A stretch of 64,000 nt of DNA from Stieleria neptunia (GCF_007754155.1 NZ_CP037423.1:3906001-3970000), one strand, 5' to 3'; shown: positions 24,615-33,056, numbered from the stretch's first letter. Notes: generated by a model not told the origin, from the sequence alone. Program-made: numbers and translations.

Positions 24615-25586
24615 ATGTCATCCCCCACCGGACATCCGGTGATCACACTCGGCGACATTCGATCGGCCGAACAACGGATCGCGGACTTCGTCGTCCGCAC
24701 ACCCGCGATCCGCTGCGAAGCGATCTCCGATCGGCTCGGCTGTGACGTGTCATTCAAGGCGGAGAACCTGCAGCATGTCGGCGCGTTCAAAGCACGCGGT
24801 GCGGTTAATGCGGTGATGAGTCTGAGCGATCAGGAGGCCGAGCGCGGCGTCGTGACGCATTCGTCCGGAAACCATGCCGCCGCGATCGCCCGTGCGGCAC
24901 GATTGCGAGGCATTCCGGCATTCATCGTGATGCCCGAGGACTCATCACCTAAAAAAATTGCGGCGGTCGAATCCTTTGGCGTCGCGCCGGTCTTTTGCGG
25001 CCCGTCGACGCAGCAGCGTGAGCAGGCTGCCGCCGAGTTGCAGCGGCGGACCGGTGCGATCCTGGTGCATCCCTTTGAAACGCCGGCGGTGATGGCGGGG
25101 CAGGGGACGGTCGGACTGGAGTTGCTCGAGCAGATCAGCGGGCTCGATGCCATCCTCGTGCCCGTCGGCGGCGGAGGACTGTTGGCGGGGGTTTTGGTCG
25201 CCGTCAAAACGCTACGGCCGGATGTGAAAGTCTTTGCCGTTGAACCGGCCCTTGCCGATGACACCGCGCGAAGCTTGAAGGCCGGATCGCCGCAACCGCC
25301 AACGCGCTATGACACCGTCGCTGATGGTCTGCGTACCCAAGTCGGTGACCGGACGTTTCCGATCATTGAGGAATTCGTCGACGATCTGTTCCTCGTCTCG
25401 GAGGCAGACATCTTGTCGGCGATGCGAACGATCGCCGAAGACGCCCACTTGGTTGCCGAACCGTCAGGAGCGGTCGCGTTTGCCGGACTGGTCGACCACG
25501 CCGAGCGTTTCGCCGGGCAAACGACCGCCGTCATCATCAGCGGCGGCAACCTCAACTTTGGCGATTGCCAGTTGGGCCGGGAATGA
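24615..25586 (+). CDS. Serine/threonine dehydratase-like PLP enzyme
   Basis: 323 residues from the ATG at 24615, supported by AAAGGA upstream. Fold type II PLP enzyme: the Schiff-base Lys is in VGAFKARGAVNA (about residue 57), the substrate loop is THSSGNHAAAIA (about 79-90), the phosphate-binding loop is VGGGGLLAG (about 177-185) and the C-terminal SGGNLNF segment binds the PLP ring. It lacks the C-terminal ACT regulatory domain, so it matches catabolic threonine dehydratases and serine racemases (deamination of Ser/Thr to pyruvate/2-oxobutyrate, or Ser racemisation) rather than the biosynthetic IlvA. Which reaction it prefers cannot be told from sequence. Confidence 0.88.
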   Translation: MSSPTGHPVITLGDIRSAEQRIADFVVRTPAIRCEAISDRLGCDVSFKAENLQHVGAFKARGAVNAVMSLSDQEAERGVVTHSSGNHAAAIARAARLRGIPAFIVMPEDSSPKKIAAVESFGVAPVFCGPSTQQREQAAAELQRRTGAILVHPFETPAVMAGQGTVGLELLEQISGLDAILVPVGGGGLLAGVLVAVKTLRPDVKVFAVEPALADDTARSLKAGSPQPPTRYDTVADGLRTQVGDRTFPIIEEFVDDLFLVSEADILSAMRTIAEDAHLVAEPSGAVAFAGLVDHAERFAGQTTAVIISGGNLNFGDCQLGRE

Positions 25587-26190
25587 CTCCCGTGCCACCG
25601 CCCGCCAACCCACTGCCCGCCAACCGGCACATCCCCAGTGCCCACCCGAGCCAGGCAGCCGAAGCGGCCACGGCAAGATCCAACCCCCGCTCCAACTCCC
25701 GAAGCGTCGTTCCCGCAGTCGCGACACTCCCCAAAACGCCCCGCGATCTAGGCCATCCACCCGGGGACAGACCCCATCCACCCGGGGACAGACCCCATCC
25801 ACCAATCCACCCGAGACCCAATCCACCCGGGGACAGACCCCATCCACCCGGGGACAGACCCCAATCCCCAATCCCAACCCACCGGGGACAGACCCCGGAC
25901 AATCCCGGGGACCACCCGGACGGACAATCCCGGGGACAGACCCCGGACAATCCACCCCGACGGACAGATCCCACCGGGGACAGACCCCGGGCAATCCACC
26001 CCGACAATCCACGAGGCTGGAGCATGATGGAAGCAGGGGGAGAGAGGGCAGGCAGGGGCGAGTGGGGCATATAGGGACCATGCGTCTATAGGTCTTCTGC
26101 CTTCAGAAATCGCTTGGGGACCGCCACTGATCGGCCATCGATGTGGAACAGTTCGGCTGATCACCGAATCTCCAGCTACCTGTCAGCGTT
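25587..26190. other. Gene-free stretch dominated by repeat E
   Basis: 604 bp between convergent genes (25586 and 26191). The centre (25755-25995) is a cluster of GGGGACAGACCCC units, listed separately. The left part (25587-25754) is C-rich and low in structure; the right part (26000-26190) is A/G-rich, including a purine-rich run near 26030-26065. Open frames on both strands here are by-products of the repeats. Confidence 0.7.
25755..25995. repeat. Repeat E cluster 1 (GGGGACAGACCCC units)
   Basis: GGGG-ACAGA-CCCC units (4-bp stem, extended to 8 bp by flanking ACCC/GGGT where present) begin at 25763, 25784, 25829, 25850, 25884, 25932 and 25976, with degenerate units between. Two pairs are exactly 21 bp apart, the spacing found in the array at 29391. 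The cluster sits 2 kb upstream of the RAYT-like transposase gene. Confidence 0.88.
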
Positions 26191-27483
26191 TCAGCGAAAC
26201 AGATCAGGCTTGGTTTCACGTAAAATCGCTAGCGTGTCAGCCCGTGTTTGGGCATCCAGGTGCCGGTACGCATCATCTTGGTTTTCGCCCTTCAGGACGG
26301 CCAACAACTGACGCATCACTTCCTCCTTGAGTGGCTTCTGCATCGAATCGAAGGCCGGAGAATAGATCAAGTAGCTGCACGGGTATTTGAACATGCGGGT
26401 CTGCAAATCGAAGTCCCGGAGCGAACGGCCACGACTGTCCACCGGCCCGCGTTGACCAAATTCCTCAGCAAAAATGACCGAACCATTGACCGGGTCGGAC
26501 AGTGGCGCCTCATCACAGAACAGCGCATAATCGACGACCGGTTTGGCGATCAACCGAAGTTGGGCATTCCATTCGGCCGCCTCGTCGCTACGTTCGGCGG
26601 TTCCTTCACCTTGGTGCATCAGCTGACGCAGCGAAAAATCCGCCTGTGTGATCGCGTTGTGCATTTGCGTCTGGTGCTCCAAAACCATCAGCGCAACGAT
26701 GTCGCTGTACGGAGAAAGGTAATCGTGTGTCTCAAAGTCGTCCCACAAACTCAACCGATTCCCATTTTCGCGAGTGTCCAATTGGCCGCCGCGAAGAAAA
26801 GTATTGCCCATGTGACGCATCTCCCCGTGTCTCCCCGTCACATACCATCCGCCCCACCGTTGCGAGAATGGGCTGGTGTGGTCGGTGATGAATGACTCAC
26901 GCTGCGAAGCCACGCTTCCGTCAACCTCCGGATACACGCTGCGAACGGTGTGGCCCGGAACGCCCTGTGTCATGGAGGTCGCATGACAAGCCAGACAGTC
27001 ATAGTAGGCCTGCTCGACCTTGGCACGCCATGGCATCATGTCAACGGTGTAAAACGCGGTACCCAGTTTGGGATCCGCCGTTGAGATCTCCATTAAGGAA
27101 CTGCCCCGGACCCATCCCACGTAGGTATCGTCGTTGAAATAGATCGCACGCGGGTTGCGGCGTGAGATGTAACGCACCTGCATACTTGTCTTGGAGAACA
27201 CCAATGTTTGCGACGACTCCGGGATCTCAAGTGCACGCAGAAGAGACCGCAGATAGCCGGTTTCGCGTGAGTATTCCAGCTGAATCGTTTTGGCGTTCAA
27301 CTTGTTGACCAGTCGGCTGACCCGATTGTCGGCGGCCGTTTGAGAGTATTCAAACGGTGCCTTCTCGATATCGATGCTCAGGTTGATCTGGGCTCCGGCG
27401 GGGGCGCCGAATGGAACGATGCAGCACACCGCGATGGCGACCAAACGAAGGGCAATACGCAACTCAAAGTCGCCACTGGGCAT
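26191..27483 (-). CDS. Secreted CxxCH-containing protein, function unknown
   Basis: 430 residues from the ATG at 27483. A signal peptide (RIALRLVAIAVCCIVPFGAP, cleaved near AGA) leads into ANKLNAKTIQLEYSRETGYL-type sequence, then QTLVFSKTSMQ and AIYFNDDTYVGWV. A single c-type haem motif, YYDCLACHATSMTQG, lies near residue 170. Later segments RWGGWYVTGRHGEMRHMGN, RLSLWDDFETHDYLSPYSDIV and CSYLIYSPAFDSM are shared by a family of secreted cytochrome-like proteins found in Planctomycetes and some other phyla. Probably a periplasmic redox protein; the partner is unknown. It is flanked on both sides by repeat E clusters and is convergent with the PLP-enzyme gene. Confidence 0.75.
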   Translation of the reverse strand: MPSGDFELRIALRLVAIAVCCIVPFGAPAGAQINLSIDIEKAPFEYSQTAADNRVSRLVNKLNAKTIQLEYSRETGYLRSLLRALEIPESSQTLVFSKTSMQVRYISRRNPRAIYFNDDTYVGWVRGSSLMEISTADPKLGTAFYTVDMMPWRAKVEQAYYDCLACHATSMTQGVPGHTVRSVYPEVDGSVASQRESFITDHTSPFSQRWGGWYVTGRHGEMRHMGNTFLRGGQLDTRENGNRLSLWDDFETHDYLSPYSDIVALMVLEHQTQMHNAITQADFSLRQLMHQGEGTAERSDEAAEWNAQLRLIAKPVVDYALFCDEAPLSDPVNGSVIFAEEFGQRGPVDSRGRSLRDFDLQTRMFKYPCSYLIYSPAFDSMQKPLKEEVMRQLLAVLKGENQDDAYRHLDAQTRADTLAILRETKPDLFR

Positions 27484-27712
27484 GATGATGCCATGAAATC
27501 GTTGAGAATGTGCAGTCAGACAACGCCGACGCAATCAGGCGACAGCTCGTCGGTTTCAAATCAATCGTTGCCCCGGCGATTGATCAACGAGGCCTCGGAG
27601 ACCCGTTATAGAACTGCACCACGAAGTATAGATTCTAGTCCGTTTCGCTGCTCAGGACAATACGGATCTTCCAAGGTTCTGTTCTGACGTCTCAGCGGCA
27701 CACCATTCCCCG

Positions 27713-27832
27713 GGGACCATTCCCCGGGGACAGTCCCCAGATCATTCCCCGGGGACAGTCCCCAGATCATTTGGTCTGTCCCCGACCTCAGCACGTCGGG
27801 GACAAGCACGTCGGGGACAGACCCCGTCAGGG
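27713..27832. repeat. Repeat E cluster 2, variant units
   Basis: Two CCCCGGGGACAGTCCCCAG units (about 27724 and 27749 onward), an inverted unit (GGTCTGTCCCCGAC, about 27770-27785) and a closing GTCGGGGACAGACCCCGTC unit near 27810. Units here have ACAGT loops or inverted orientation, unlike the uniform array downstream. The cluster ends 20 bp before the -35 of the candidate transposase promoter. Confidence 0.82.
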
Positions 27833-27851
27833 GAAATGTTCGAAAAAAAAC

Positions 27852-27880
27852 TTGACTTGCCGGCTGCATTCGGGTGGAAT
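27852..27880 (+). promoter_or_regulatory. Candidate promoter of the RAYT-like gene
   Basis: TTGACT (27852-27857), a 17-bp spacer and TGGAAT (27875-27880) make a sigma-70-like pair with 5/6 and 4/6 matches. It would start transcription near 27887, about 100 nt before the ATG at 27990. Planctomycete promoters are poorly defined, so this is tentative. Confidence 0.35.
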
Positions 27881-27989
27881 GCACCTAGTTAATCAGGCGA
27901 CGAGATGACTCGTTTTGTTCGCCGCGGATGTTTGAGAATGATCCTCAATCCCGCGGCAGTTTCCGGAAACGGGTTGGGGAGTCTCTGCG

Positions 27990-29093
27990 ATGGCAAGATC
28001 CAATCGTTGCGAAGTGATGGATCCGAGTGAAGTTCAAGTCTTTCACGTCGTCAGCCGAACCACACGAGGTTGTTGGCTCTTCGGCCAGGATTCGATCTCT
28101 GGCAAGAATTACGACCACCGAAAAGTCTGGATCGAGGAGTATCTGCAACGCTTTGCGGCTTGTTTCGCGATCGACTTGCTTTCCTTCTCCATTCTCTCCA
28201 ATCACTTCCACCTCGTGCTGCGATCCCGTTCCGACATCGTGGGAACGTGGGACGACACCGAAGTGGCCCGGCGCTGGCTGATGATCTGCCCCGAGCGGAA
28301 AGATGACCACGGCAATCCGATGACGCCCTCACAGGCGGAGCTGGACCGCATTCGCAAATCCCCCGAGAAACTTGCCGAGATCCGAGCGCGGCTGAGCAAC
28401 CTCTCTTGGTGGATGCGTCTTTTAAATCAGCGAATCGCTCAGCGTGCCCATATGGAAGACGACACGAAGGGGCATTTCTTCGAAGAACGCTTCAAAGCAA
28501 TTCCGCTGGTCGACGAAGAGGCTGTTTTGGCCTGTTCTGTCTATGTCGACCTGAATCTGATCCGGGCGTGCATCGCGGAAACGGTGGAGTTGAGCGACCA
28601 TTCATCGGGACAACTTCGCGTCGAAGCGGTCCAGGCATCGCAACAAGCTCCACAGGAAGATTCGAAAGTGTCGGCCGATGGCGAAACTCAAGCCGCCGAT
28701 CCGCAAGCTCGCCGCGCGGACGCCTTTCTTTCGCCGGTGAATCTTCACGAGGGGACCGCCCCAGCTGGACCGCAGCCGAGCAAGACCAACGCCCGCTGCA
28801 GTGACAAAGGCTTCTTGGCGATGAGCGAGGAAGAGTACTTGGAGCTGTTGGATTGGAGTGCTCGCCACTTGGCTCCGGGCAAGCGAGGCTGCACGCCCGA
28901 AGGCCATCCGCCGATCTTGGAGCGTCTTGGATTATCGCCGACGCTTTGGTTGTCGCTCGTCGCAGACTTCGGCAGCCTGTTTTCCACCATCGCGGGCCGT
29001 CCGGAGCATCTCGATACCGAAAGGACCAAGCAGACCGGGCGTCGTTTCTACGTTCCCAAGCAAGCCCGCGACCTATTCGGGCAAGCAGCTTAG
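27990..29093 (+). CDS. RAYT-like REP-associated transposase (Y1/HUH, IS200 type)
   Basis: 367 residues. The Y1 transposase fold is seen in VFHVVSRTTRGCWLFG (about residues 17-32), the HUH metal motif as SNHFHLVL (His72 and His74), GHFFEERFKAIPL (161-173) and the catalytic-Tyr helix ACSVYVDLNLIRACIAETVE with Tyr185. These enzymes cut and join single-stranded DNA at hairpins. Core length and YVDLN.IRA match REP-associated tyrosine transposases (RAYTs), single-copy domesticated relatives of IS200/IS605. After the core it has a long extension (about 200-367) with an acidic linker and a C-terminal DNA-binding-looking helix region (RQTGRRFYVPKQARDLF-like end). Hairpin repeats GGGGACAGACCCC flank it on both sides, which supports the RAYT call. 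No inverted ends of a full insertion sequence are seen. Confidence 0.85.
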   Translation: MARSNRCEVMDPSEVQVFHVVSRTTRGCWLFGQDSISGKNYDHRKVWIEEYLQRFAACFAIDLLSFSILSNHFHLVLRSRSDIVGTWDDTEVARRWLMICPERKDDHGNPMTPSQAELDRIRKSPEKLAEIRARLSNLSWWMRLLNQRIAQRAHMEDDTKGHFFEERFKAIPLVDEEAVLACSVYVDLNLIRACIAETVELSDHSSGQLRVEAVQASQQAPQEDSKVSADGETQAADPQARRADAFLSPVNLHEGTAPAGPQPSKTNARCSDKGFLAMSEEEYLELLDWSARHLAPGKRGCTPEGHPPILERLGLSPTLWLSLVADFGSLFSTIAGRPEHLDTERTKQTGRRFYVPKQARDLFGQAA

Positions 29094-29723
29094 GCTGCCC
29101 CGTCTTCCAATCAGCCGACGACGCTGTTGATAGCCGCTCGGAAAACGCACGATGTGAACGAGGGAGGCGACGCAAGCGTGGCGAGAGCCGTACGGCTTTT
29201 CATCAGATGCCCAGCTTCAGAGGCCACCGGCCGCCTGCGAGCAAATCGCAGTGGCGTCTTGATCCCTCGTTGCCCATCGCGTGATCCTTTTCAGCGACGC
29301 CCTCCGTGGCATCCATCGAGCGTCTTCCTTGACTCAAAACGAATTCAACTGAATAAGTGTGTCCTCAGGGGATGACTGCCGGTCACTGCCGGGGACAGAC
29401 CCTGGGTGAATGGGGACAGACCCCAGGTGATCGGGGACAGACCCCAGGTGATCGGGGACAGACCCCAGGTGAATGGGGACAGACCCCGGGTGAATGGGGA
29501 CAGACCCCGGGTGAATGGGGACAGACCCCGGGTGAATGGGGACAGACCCCGGGTGAATGGGGACAGACCCTGGGTGAAGGGTGGGGTGTAAAAAGAGGAG
29601 AATGGGACAAACTGGTGTGGTGTCGTGTAGACGACGGTTGGCGCGAACGCCAGATTAGGCGTGTAGCGATGGGGGATTTTGGTTGCAAAATGGCGAGATG
29701 AATGGTTCGTCGAGTTTGCGGTC
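29094..29723. other. Gene-free stretch with the 21-bp array
   Basis: 630 bp downstream of the RAYT-like gene. 29094-29380 has no frame I can support. The nine-unit array fills 29391-29579. 29580-29723 leads to the next gene (ATG at 29724). Long frames across the array on both strands arise only because 21 bp is a multiple of three. Confidence 0.7.
29391..29579. repeat. Exact 21-bp tandem array, nine units (repeat E cluster 3)
   Basis: GGGGACAGAC starts at 29391, 29412, 29433, 29454, 29475, 29496, 29517, 29538 and 29559, an exact 21-bp period. Each unit is GGGGACAGACCCC plus an 8-nt connector, GGGTGAAT in units 5-8 and AGGTGATC or near variants in units 2-4. The last connectors re-create ACCCGGGG/CCCCGGGT stems. 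Homogeneous middle units with variant edges suggest recent expansion. It lies 298 bp after the transposase stop codon. Confidence 0.95.
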
Positions 29724-30563
29724 ATGTCGCGCAGCGTCCCCCGCGCCTCCCCATGGAGAGACAAGGTGATCTTTGACCCCAATGAATCGCATCAGTTGAC
29801 CGGCACGCATGCGGCGTTGTATCGCGAGTCGCTCGGCGTGATGCTGGATGTTTTCCGCGAGGCACTGTTTGACGGGAGCGAAGACTACGTGTCGGTCTGG
29901 TCCTTCGGCGTCACCTTGTTTGACGAGTTGCATTGGCAACAACAATTGGGGTTGTTGCTGTCGGTTTCCCGTTGTGCTCTGAACGGATCCGGCGATCCGG
30001 AGGACTGGAACGCCCTGGAAAAAGCCTCGTTTTATGCCGTCTATCGAAACGTCCTTTCCTATCTCGAGATTGAACGTGACCTGGAGCGGATGGACGCATC
30101 GGAGATGGAATACACGCTCGACGAGGACGAACTGGATTTGGAGGATGATGACGAGTACGACGAGGGCGGTGACGAAGGAGAGGGGGACGAACAGAGTTGG
30201 CAGGAGCTGATCACTGCGGCCTACCAGGAGAAGTGTCTTCGGGAAGGGCAGACACCGGAGGAGATCGAAGCGTTCTTGCGATACACTCCCGACGGCGATG
30301 GTGATCTGCAGCACTGGTTCAGCTTGTTGGAAAGTCTCGCCGATCAGACGTTGGACGACCGGGACTTTGAGATGGCGGCGACGTTGATGGATGCGGATCC
30401 CGAAATCGCGACGGTGATCAAAACGCAACTCGGGATCCAGCCGGACTACTTCGTCGCCACCGCCGACGAACCGTCGAGTGAAGCGGTCAGCGAGATGTTC
30501 CAAGAACTGGCCGAGCTTGCCGGGGTGCCTGCGGTCGGCGGCGACGATGACGCGCCGTATTAG
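29724..30563 (+). CDS. Hypothetical acidic protein
   Basis: 279 residues from the ATG at 29724. No known domain recognised. The N-terminal half is helical (SHQLTGTHAALYRESLGVML, FDELHWQQQLGLLLSVSRCA), a very acidic stretch (DEDELDLEDDDEYDEGGDEG) spans about residues 135-155, and the C-terminal half is again helical (LQHWFSLLESLADQTLDDRD). No signal peptide or membrane helix, so a cytoplasmic protein. The opposite strand is open over the same stretch (29655-30641) but has shadow composition. It is isolated, between the repeat array and repeat element A copy 4. Confidence 0.65.
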   Translation: MSRSVPRASPWRDKVIFDPNESHQLTGTHAALYRESLGVMLDVFREALFDGSEDYVSVWSFGVTLFDELHWQQQLGLLLSVSRCALNGSGDPEDWNALEKASFYAVYRNVLSYLEIERDLERMDASEMEYTLDEDELDLEDDDEYDEGGDEGEGDEQSWQELITAAYQEKCLREGQTPEEIEAFLRYTPDGDGDLQHWFSLLESLADQTLDDRDFEMAATLMDADPEIATVIKTQLGIQPDYFVATADEPSSEAVSEMFQELAELAGVPAVGGDDDAPY

Positions 30564-30701
30564 GTGCGCTCGGCAAAACGCGATCGGACTGCGCCGCGTT
30601 TCTATCACGACGCAATCCGATCGTTCATTGGATGCAGCCAAGAAGTCCGTTGAACACTCCCGCTGCGTTCTCGCTCGACGGGACCGGACGGGTTGGGGCT
30701 A

Positions 30702-30827
30702 CGCTGTGCAGCATTTGTTAGCGGTCGGGCGCGCGACCTCCGGTGTTTTGGCAAAGATGAGGAACCGGAGGGCTCGCGCCCTGCCGCTAAAACCTAAAGA
30801 AACACAGAGGAAAAATGCTTCACAGCG
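30702..30827. repeat. MITE-like element A, copy 4, with both terminal repeats
   Basis: Bounded by CGCTGTGCAGCATTT (30702-30716) and AAATGCTTCACAGCG (30813-30827), a 15-bp inverted pair with one mismatch. Inside are the A arms (GTTAGCGGTCGGGCGCGCGA and GGAGGGCTCGCGCCCTGCCG). The right end abuts exactly the stop codon (CTA at 30828-30830) of the minus-strand gene that follows. This is the shortest complete-looking copy in the window. Confidence 0.85.
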
Positions 30828-31664
30828 CTAGGGCTTGGGGGCCCATTTGAGTTCTGCTGCGAGGCGAACTTGCTGGGCGTCGATCACATTGGTCAGTTTC
30901 TCGGCTAGCAGGTTGATCTCCATGTCTTTGTCCACCAAGTTTTCGCCAGACTCGTGGCCCTGGAGCGGGGCAATCGTTTCCGTGGCGAGTTCACCGAGTT
31001 CGATTTCACCTTGTCCGGCGACGGCCCGCAGGTAAGCTTGGGCGACGGTCAGGTGCCGAAGTGATTGTCCCGCGTCGTAGCGGTACTGGTCACGGTCGCG
31101 TTCTATCCGCGCCTTTCGAATCTCTTTTTCTTCCGCGGCCAGTTTGGCGGACAGCGTTTTTTTCCCGGCCAAGTACTGGGACGTTTTCCGCTGCGAGGGA
31201 TCTTTCGTGGCTCGAATCAGGTGCGATTTCGCGATCGCCAATTCGCCCATCGTTGCGAGCACTTGAATCTCTCGCGGGGTCGGCGGCGTATCGCCATCTT
31301 GCAGACGGACCGACACTTCGTCCATTTTGTCGGCGATCGTCAGGATTCTCGATTCCTCTCGGACCATCGCTGCCGACGCGGCCAGCTTCAGCCACGCGGA
31401 GCATTTGTCGAGCGTATCGGCGAGCACCGTGCGGTCGGTCGAGGCGGCTTGCTCGCGCACCTCCGTCAGGTTCTCCAATGCTTCATAGCAGAGCGGCCAG
31501 TAGGCGCTGTTGGACACGATCACCCAACCGCGCAAGTTTTCGGGACGATCGTCTCGAATGGTCGGTCGATCGGCAGGCTTGACAGCCAACTCTTCGGCAC
31601 CGGAATTGCCTGCCAAAGCACCTAAACCGGCCACTAAGGCTGCCAGCGCAAGGGTCATCTTCAT
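30828..31664 (-). CDS. Secreted hypothetical protein
   Basis: 278 residues with a clear signal peptide (MKMTLALAALVAGLGALAGN, cleavage near SGA). The mature part is almost all helical: WPLCYEALENLTEVREQAAS, DTLDKCSAWLKLAASAAMVR, ATMGELAIAKSHLIRATKDP and SLRHLTVAQAYLRAVAGQGE, consistent with a helical bundle of TPR-like length but without a TPR consensus. No family recognised. It is isolated: 238 bp from the dipeptidase gene and with repeat A copy 4 touching its stop codon. Confidence 0.72.
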   Translation of the reverse strand: MKMTLALAALVAGLGALAGNSGAEELAVKPADRPTIRDDRPENLRGWVIVSNSAYWPLCYEALENLTEVREQAASTDRTVLADTLDKCSAWLKLAASAAMVREESRILTIADKMDEVSVRLQDGDTPPTPREIQVLATMGELAIAKSHLIRATKDPSQRKTSQYLAGKKTLSAKLAAEEKEIRKARIERDRDQYRYDAGQSLRHLTVAQAYLRAVAGQGEIELGELATETIAPLQGHESGENLVDKDMEINLLAEKLTNVIDAQQVRLAAELKWAPKP

Positions 31665-31902
31665 CGCTCAATGTCTCATGGGAAAGAGAGGAGGGGATTG
31701 AGCCTCGAACAGTTCAGCTCATTGCCTTCCCAGCCAACGCAAGCATTGGGCCAAATTAATTGGTCGTGATTGAAAATGCGAGAAAAGACGGCTTTCGGTG
31801 GCGAATGCCCGCGAACGCATCAAGCTGACCAGGGATTCGTGCAATGTTCTGGAAAAAGATTTTCCAGGCACTCTCAAACATCTTTCCGAAACGGCCGGTG
31901 AA

Positions 31903-32985
31903 TCAGCCCCAGGCTTGGCGAAGGACGCGAACAAAGTTGCCGTGGAAAATCGCGGCGCGATCCGAATCGCTGTAGCCTCGGCCGGCGAGCAGAGCATCCA
32001 GTTTCTGCAAGTCGGCAATCGTCTCGACATCGCGGGGGCACTGTTCGTTTCCAAAGCCCCCGTCCAAGTCGCTGCCCAACCCACAATGATCAGCGTTGCC
32101 GGCCAGCTGGCAGACGTGGTCGATGTGGTTGGCGATGTCTTCGAGAGTGATGTTCATCTGCTTGGGATGCGATTGTCCCCGAACGAATCCGGGCACGACC
32201 ATCCAGACATCGAACGCCGCTCCCAACACGCCGCCGCGATCGATCACCGCTTTGATTTGAGCGTCGCTGAATTGCCTGGGATCATCGACTAACGCGCGGC
32301 ACATCTGATGGCTGGCCCAAATCGACCCGCCGAACAGGTCCAGGGCTTCCCAAAAGCAGGCGTCGTTGAGGTGCGTGGCATCCAGGATCATGCCCAGCTG
32401 GTCCATCCGCCGAATCAGTTCGCGGCCCTCGTGCGGCAGCCCCCCTTGGACGTCGTGCCCCATCGAATAGCGACCGATCCCGTAGTGCGATGGCCCCAAC
32501 GCCCGCAGGCCGTACTCCCAAGCCCGATCTAAATGGTCCAGCGTGACGATCGAATCGGCACCTTCCAGGGACAAGATGTATCCGACCGGGGCGTTGGCGT
32601 TGGCTGCGGCGGCCGGATCGGCCCAGCGCTTGAGATGGCTTTCCAAACCGTCAAGGTCCCGGATCTGGAACATCTGGTTCTGTTCTTCCATCTCTCGATA
32701 CCAGGCGAGTTGCGCTTGGGTCATTGCCCATGCCTGGGACGGCGATTCCCAATTGGCGACGAAGGAACGCGGTTTCATGCAGCCGGCGATCTGCGTGGCG
32801 ACACAGAGACCGATCCCGCCGCGGCGCATGTCGCTGAGCGAAACCACACCGGCCGCTTGACCCTTCATGCGCGGCGGCAGAATGCTCTCGGCGTCACGGA
32901 TTTCGGACACCGGTCGCCGCAGGTCTCGATTCCATTCCATCGCGTTCATGCTGAGATCAAGGTGGGCGTCAAAGATCAGTTTCAT
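31903..32985 (-). CDS. Membrane dipeptidase family (peptidase M19)
   Basis: 360 residues from the ATG at 32985. Peptidase M19 (renal dipeptidase) motifs: the first metal ligands in IFDAHLDLSMNAMEW (about residues 4-18), the bridging Glu in YILSLEGADSI (about 132-142), a His in MILDATHLNDACFWEALD (about 205-220), SHQMCRALVDDPRQFSDAQI, and the late Asp in HCGLGSDLDGGFG (about 310). These zinc enzymes cleave dipeptides, often with a C-terminal D-residue. No signal peptide, so it is cytoplasmic here. The frame is open far upstream over the MFS gene, but residues before the ATG have shadow composition. Third gene of an operon with a D-threonine-aldolase-like enzyme and an MFS carrier. Confidence 0.9.
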   Translation of the reverse strand: MKLIFDAHLDLSMNAMEWNRDLRRPVSEIRDAESILPPRMKGQAAGVVSLSDMRRGGIGLCVATQIAGCMKPRSFVANWESPSQAWAMTQAQLAWYREMEEQNQMFQIRDLDGLESHLKRWADPAAAANANAPVGYILSLEGADSIVTLDHLDRAWEYGLRALGPSHYGIGRYSMGHDVQGGLPHEGRELIRRMDQLGMILDATHLNDACFWEALDLFGGSIWASHQMCRALVDDPRQFSDAQIKAVIDRGGVLGAAFDVWMVVPGFVRGQSHPKQMNITLEDIANHIDHVCQLAGNADHCGLGSDLDGGFGNEQCPRDVETIADLQKLDALLAGRGYSDSDRAAIFHGNFVRVLRQAWG

Positions 32986-33003
32986 GGTTCGTCCGGGCGG
33001 AGC

Positions 33004-33026
33004 AGGGGAGGGGAGGGGAGGGGGGT
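33004..33026 (+). other. G-quadruplex-like tract before the dipeptidase gene
   Basis: Four runs of four or more G separated by single A (GGGGAGGGGAGGGG...) on the plus strand, 20 bp upstream of the minus-strand dipeptidase start. On the coding strand the 5' leader is therefore C-rich and no Shine-Dalgarno is visible. Confidence 0.6.
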
Positions 33027-33056
33027 GAAGCGAGGCTGGATCGTCAAACGACGCGG

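Larger units (their letters stand above)
27484..27989. other. Divergent intergenic region with repeat E cluster 2
   Basis: 506 bp between the divergent CxxCH gene (minus) and RAYT-like gene (plus). The stretch 27484-27705 shows no feature I can name and should hold the CxxCH gene promoter. Repeat E units fill 27713-27832, and a candidate promoter for the transposase is at 27852-27880. Confidence 0.6.

Noticed and set aside
29391..29579. CRISPR array
   Set aside because: Period 21 bp with an 8-nt constant connector; there are no variable spacers, no leader and no cas genes in the window.
29345..29782. Repetitive proteins encoded by the 21-bp array on both strands
   Set aside because: The frames are open only because 21 is a multiple of three; composition is a single repeated heptapeptide and there is no supporting start context. 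The same applies to frames over 25748-26164.
29655..30641. Minus-strand 328-residue frame opposite the acidic protein
   Set aside because: Shadow of the plus-strand gene at 29724-30563, which has a better start and a helical composition.
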